Part shown: positions 5,475 through 5,950 of the stretch, piece by piece
How positions within the stretch are numbered: the stretch's first letter is position 1
Layout of the letters: each line of letters begins with the position of its first letter
From: Pseudomonadota bacterium
GTDB lineage: Bacteria > Pseudomonadota > Alphaproteobacteria > Rhodospirillales > Casp-alpha2
Assembly: GCA_022563215.1 (NCBI GenBank)
Contig: JADFNT010000114.1
Span: 1-5,950 of the forward strand
DNA: 5,950 nt
Direction: 5' to 3'
Made by a program: the position numbers and the translations under genes
Notes under the pieces: generated by a model
Database searches by the model: none
What the model was told of the DNA's origin: nothing
What the model saw: the letters and a program-made list of their open reading frames with translations, nothing else

Positions 5475-5950
5475 ATGACAAAGCGTTTTTCCGTTCTGTT
5501 TCCGCTTGTCTTGGCGGCGTTGCTGGGATTCGGTCCCGGCCCGGGCGCCGCCGACGGCCTTGATGTGGCGGACGCGTCCGCGTCGCTGTACGGCGGCGGT
5601 CCACGTTCCGGGCCCGGCGCCGACGACGTCGAACTGGTTTTTCCGAAAATCCTCGTCCACGCCGACGTCGATCTGTACCGGCAAATTTTCGACGTCCAGG
5701 AAGACGGCGACTGGAAAGGCGCCGACCGGTTGATCGCCAGGCTCGACGACCGCCTGTTGATGGGCCACGTCATGGCGCAGCGCTTTTTGCATCCGACCAA
5801 GTACCGCTCCAAGTACAAGGAACTGAAGGCGTGGATGGCGGCGTACGCCGACCACCCGGACGCCCCCCGGCTCTATAAGCTGGCCCGCCGCCGCCAGCCC
5901 GCCAACTGGCACGCGCCCAAACGCCCCGACCGGCTGCCGCCCCAGGCGGT
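5475..5950 (+). CDS. Soluble lytic murein transglycosylase, N-terminal part only
   Basis: The first 158 codons of a secreted protein, open to the window end. A signal peptide is evident: MTKR, a hydrophobic run at about 5-20, and a probable cleavage after PGAA (23-26). Residues about 66-140 match the helical N-terminal region of alphaproteobacterial lytic transglycosylases: DLYRQIF (66-72), GDWKGADRLIARL (78-90), LMGHVMAQRFLHPTKYRS (95-112), then ELKAWMAAYADHPDA (116-130) and LYKLARRR (133-140). The catalytic SLT domain, with its Glu, would lie downstream and is not visible, so activity is inferred from family resemblance recalled from memory. Such enzymes cleave the MurNAc-GlcNAc bond in periplasmic peptidoglycan, forming 1,6-anhydroMurNAc ends. 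ATG 5475 is the only sensible start. The one ribosome-binding-like sequence, GGGGGAGGGGG (about 5449-5459), ends 15 bases upstream, an unusually long distance. Confidence 0.8.
   Translation, partial: MTKRFSVLFPLVLAALLGFGPGPGAADGLDVADASASLYGGGPRSGPGADDVELVFPKILVHADVDLYRQIFDVQEDGDWKGADRLIARLDDRLLMGHVMAQRFLHPTKYRSKYKELKAWMAAYADHPDAPRLYKLARRRQPANWHAPKRPDRLPPQA

Noticed and set aside
5382..5912. 176-codon open frame on the minus strand, opposite the transglycosylase start
   Set aside because: It would read through the promoter and leader of the plus-strand gene and shows no recognisable domain. The plus-strand signal peptide and family motifs are convincing.
1..5950. Mobile element, CRISPR array, tRNA/rRNA, toxin-antitoxin or phage-defence system
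   Set aside because: No transposase, regularly spaced repeats, clover-leaf sequence or small paired genes were found on either strand. All coding space is taken by housekeeping families.

Overview
The window reads as an ordinary, densely coded chromosomal stretch of a GC-rich alphaproteobacterium, most likely in or near the Rhodospirillales. That placement rests on base composition, on family-level sequence style (ETF-QO, family-4-type uracil-DNA glycosylase, lytic transglycosylase N-terminus) and on remembered gene neighbourhoods. It was not tested by a search.

Two gene groups diverge from an intergenic region near 4309-4424. Leftward (minus strand) there is a probable operon: electron-transfer-flavoprotein:ubiquinone oxidoreductase (4308-2581), then an exported tetratricopeptide-repeat protein (2542-791), then ispE (798 to beyond base 1), which overlaps the TPR gene by 8 bases. 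Rightward (plus strand) there is a family-4-like uracil-DNA glycosylase (4425-5315), then a 159-base gap with direct repeats and a good sigma70-type promoter, then the 5' part of a secreted lytic murein transglycosylase (5475 to beyond 5950).

The genes are individually housekeeping: electron entry into the quinone pool, isoprenoid precursor synthesis, base-excision repair and peptidoglycan turnover. The TPR gene next to ispE recalls the Pseudomonas aeruginosa lbcA-lolB-ispE neighbourhood. LbcA is a TPR adaptor of the periplasmic protease CtpA, which degrades peptidoglycan hydrolases, so the TPR protein and the lytic transglycosylase may both concern the cell wall. This is inference.

I see no mobile element, CRISPR array, RNA gene or defence system, and no convincing new multi-gene system. 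The points most worth a second look are: the glycosylase lacking two of the four cysteines that normally hold the family-4 iron-sulphur cluster; a 15-base near-perfect inverted repeat that places mirror-image extended -10 elements between the divergent genes; a G-quadruplex-type motif in the ETF-QO leader; a 9-base A-run in the TPR gene; and an altered third GHMP motif in IspE.
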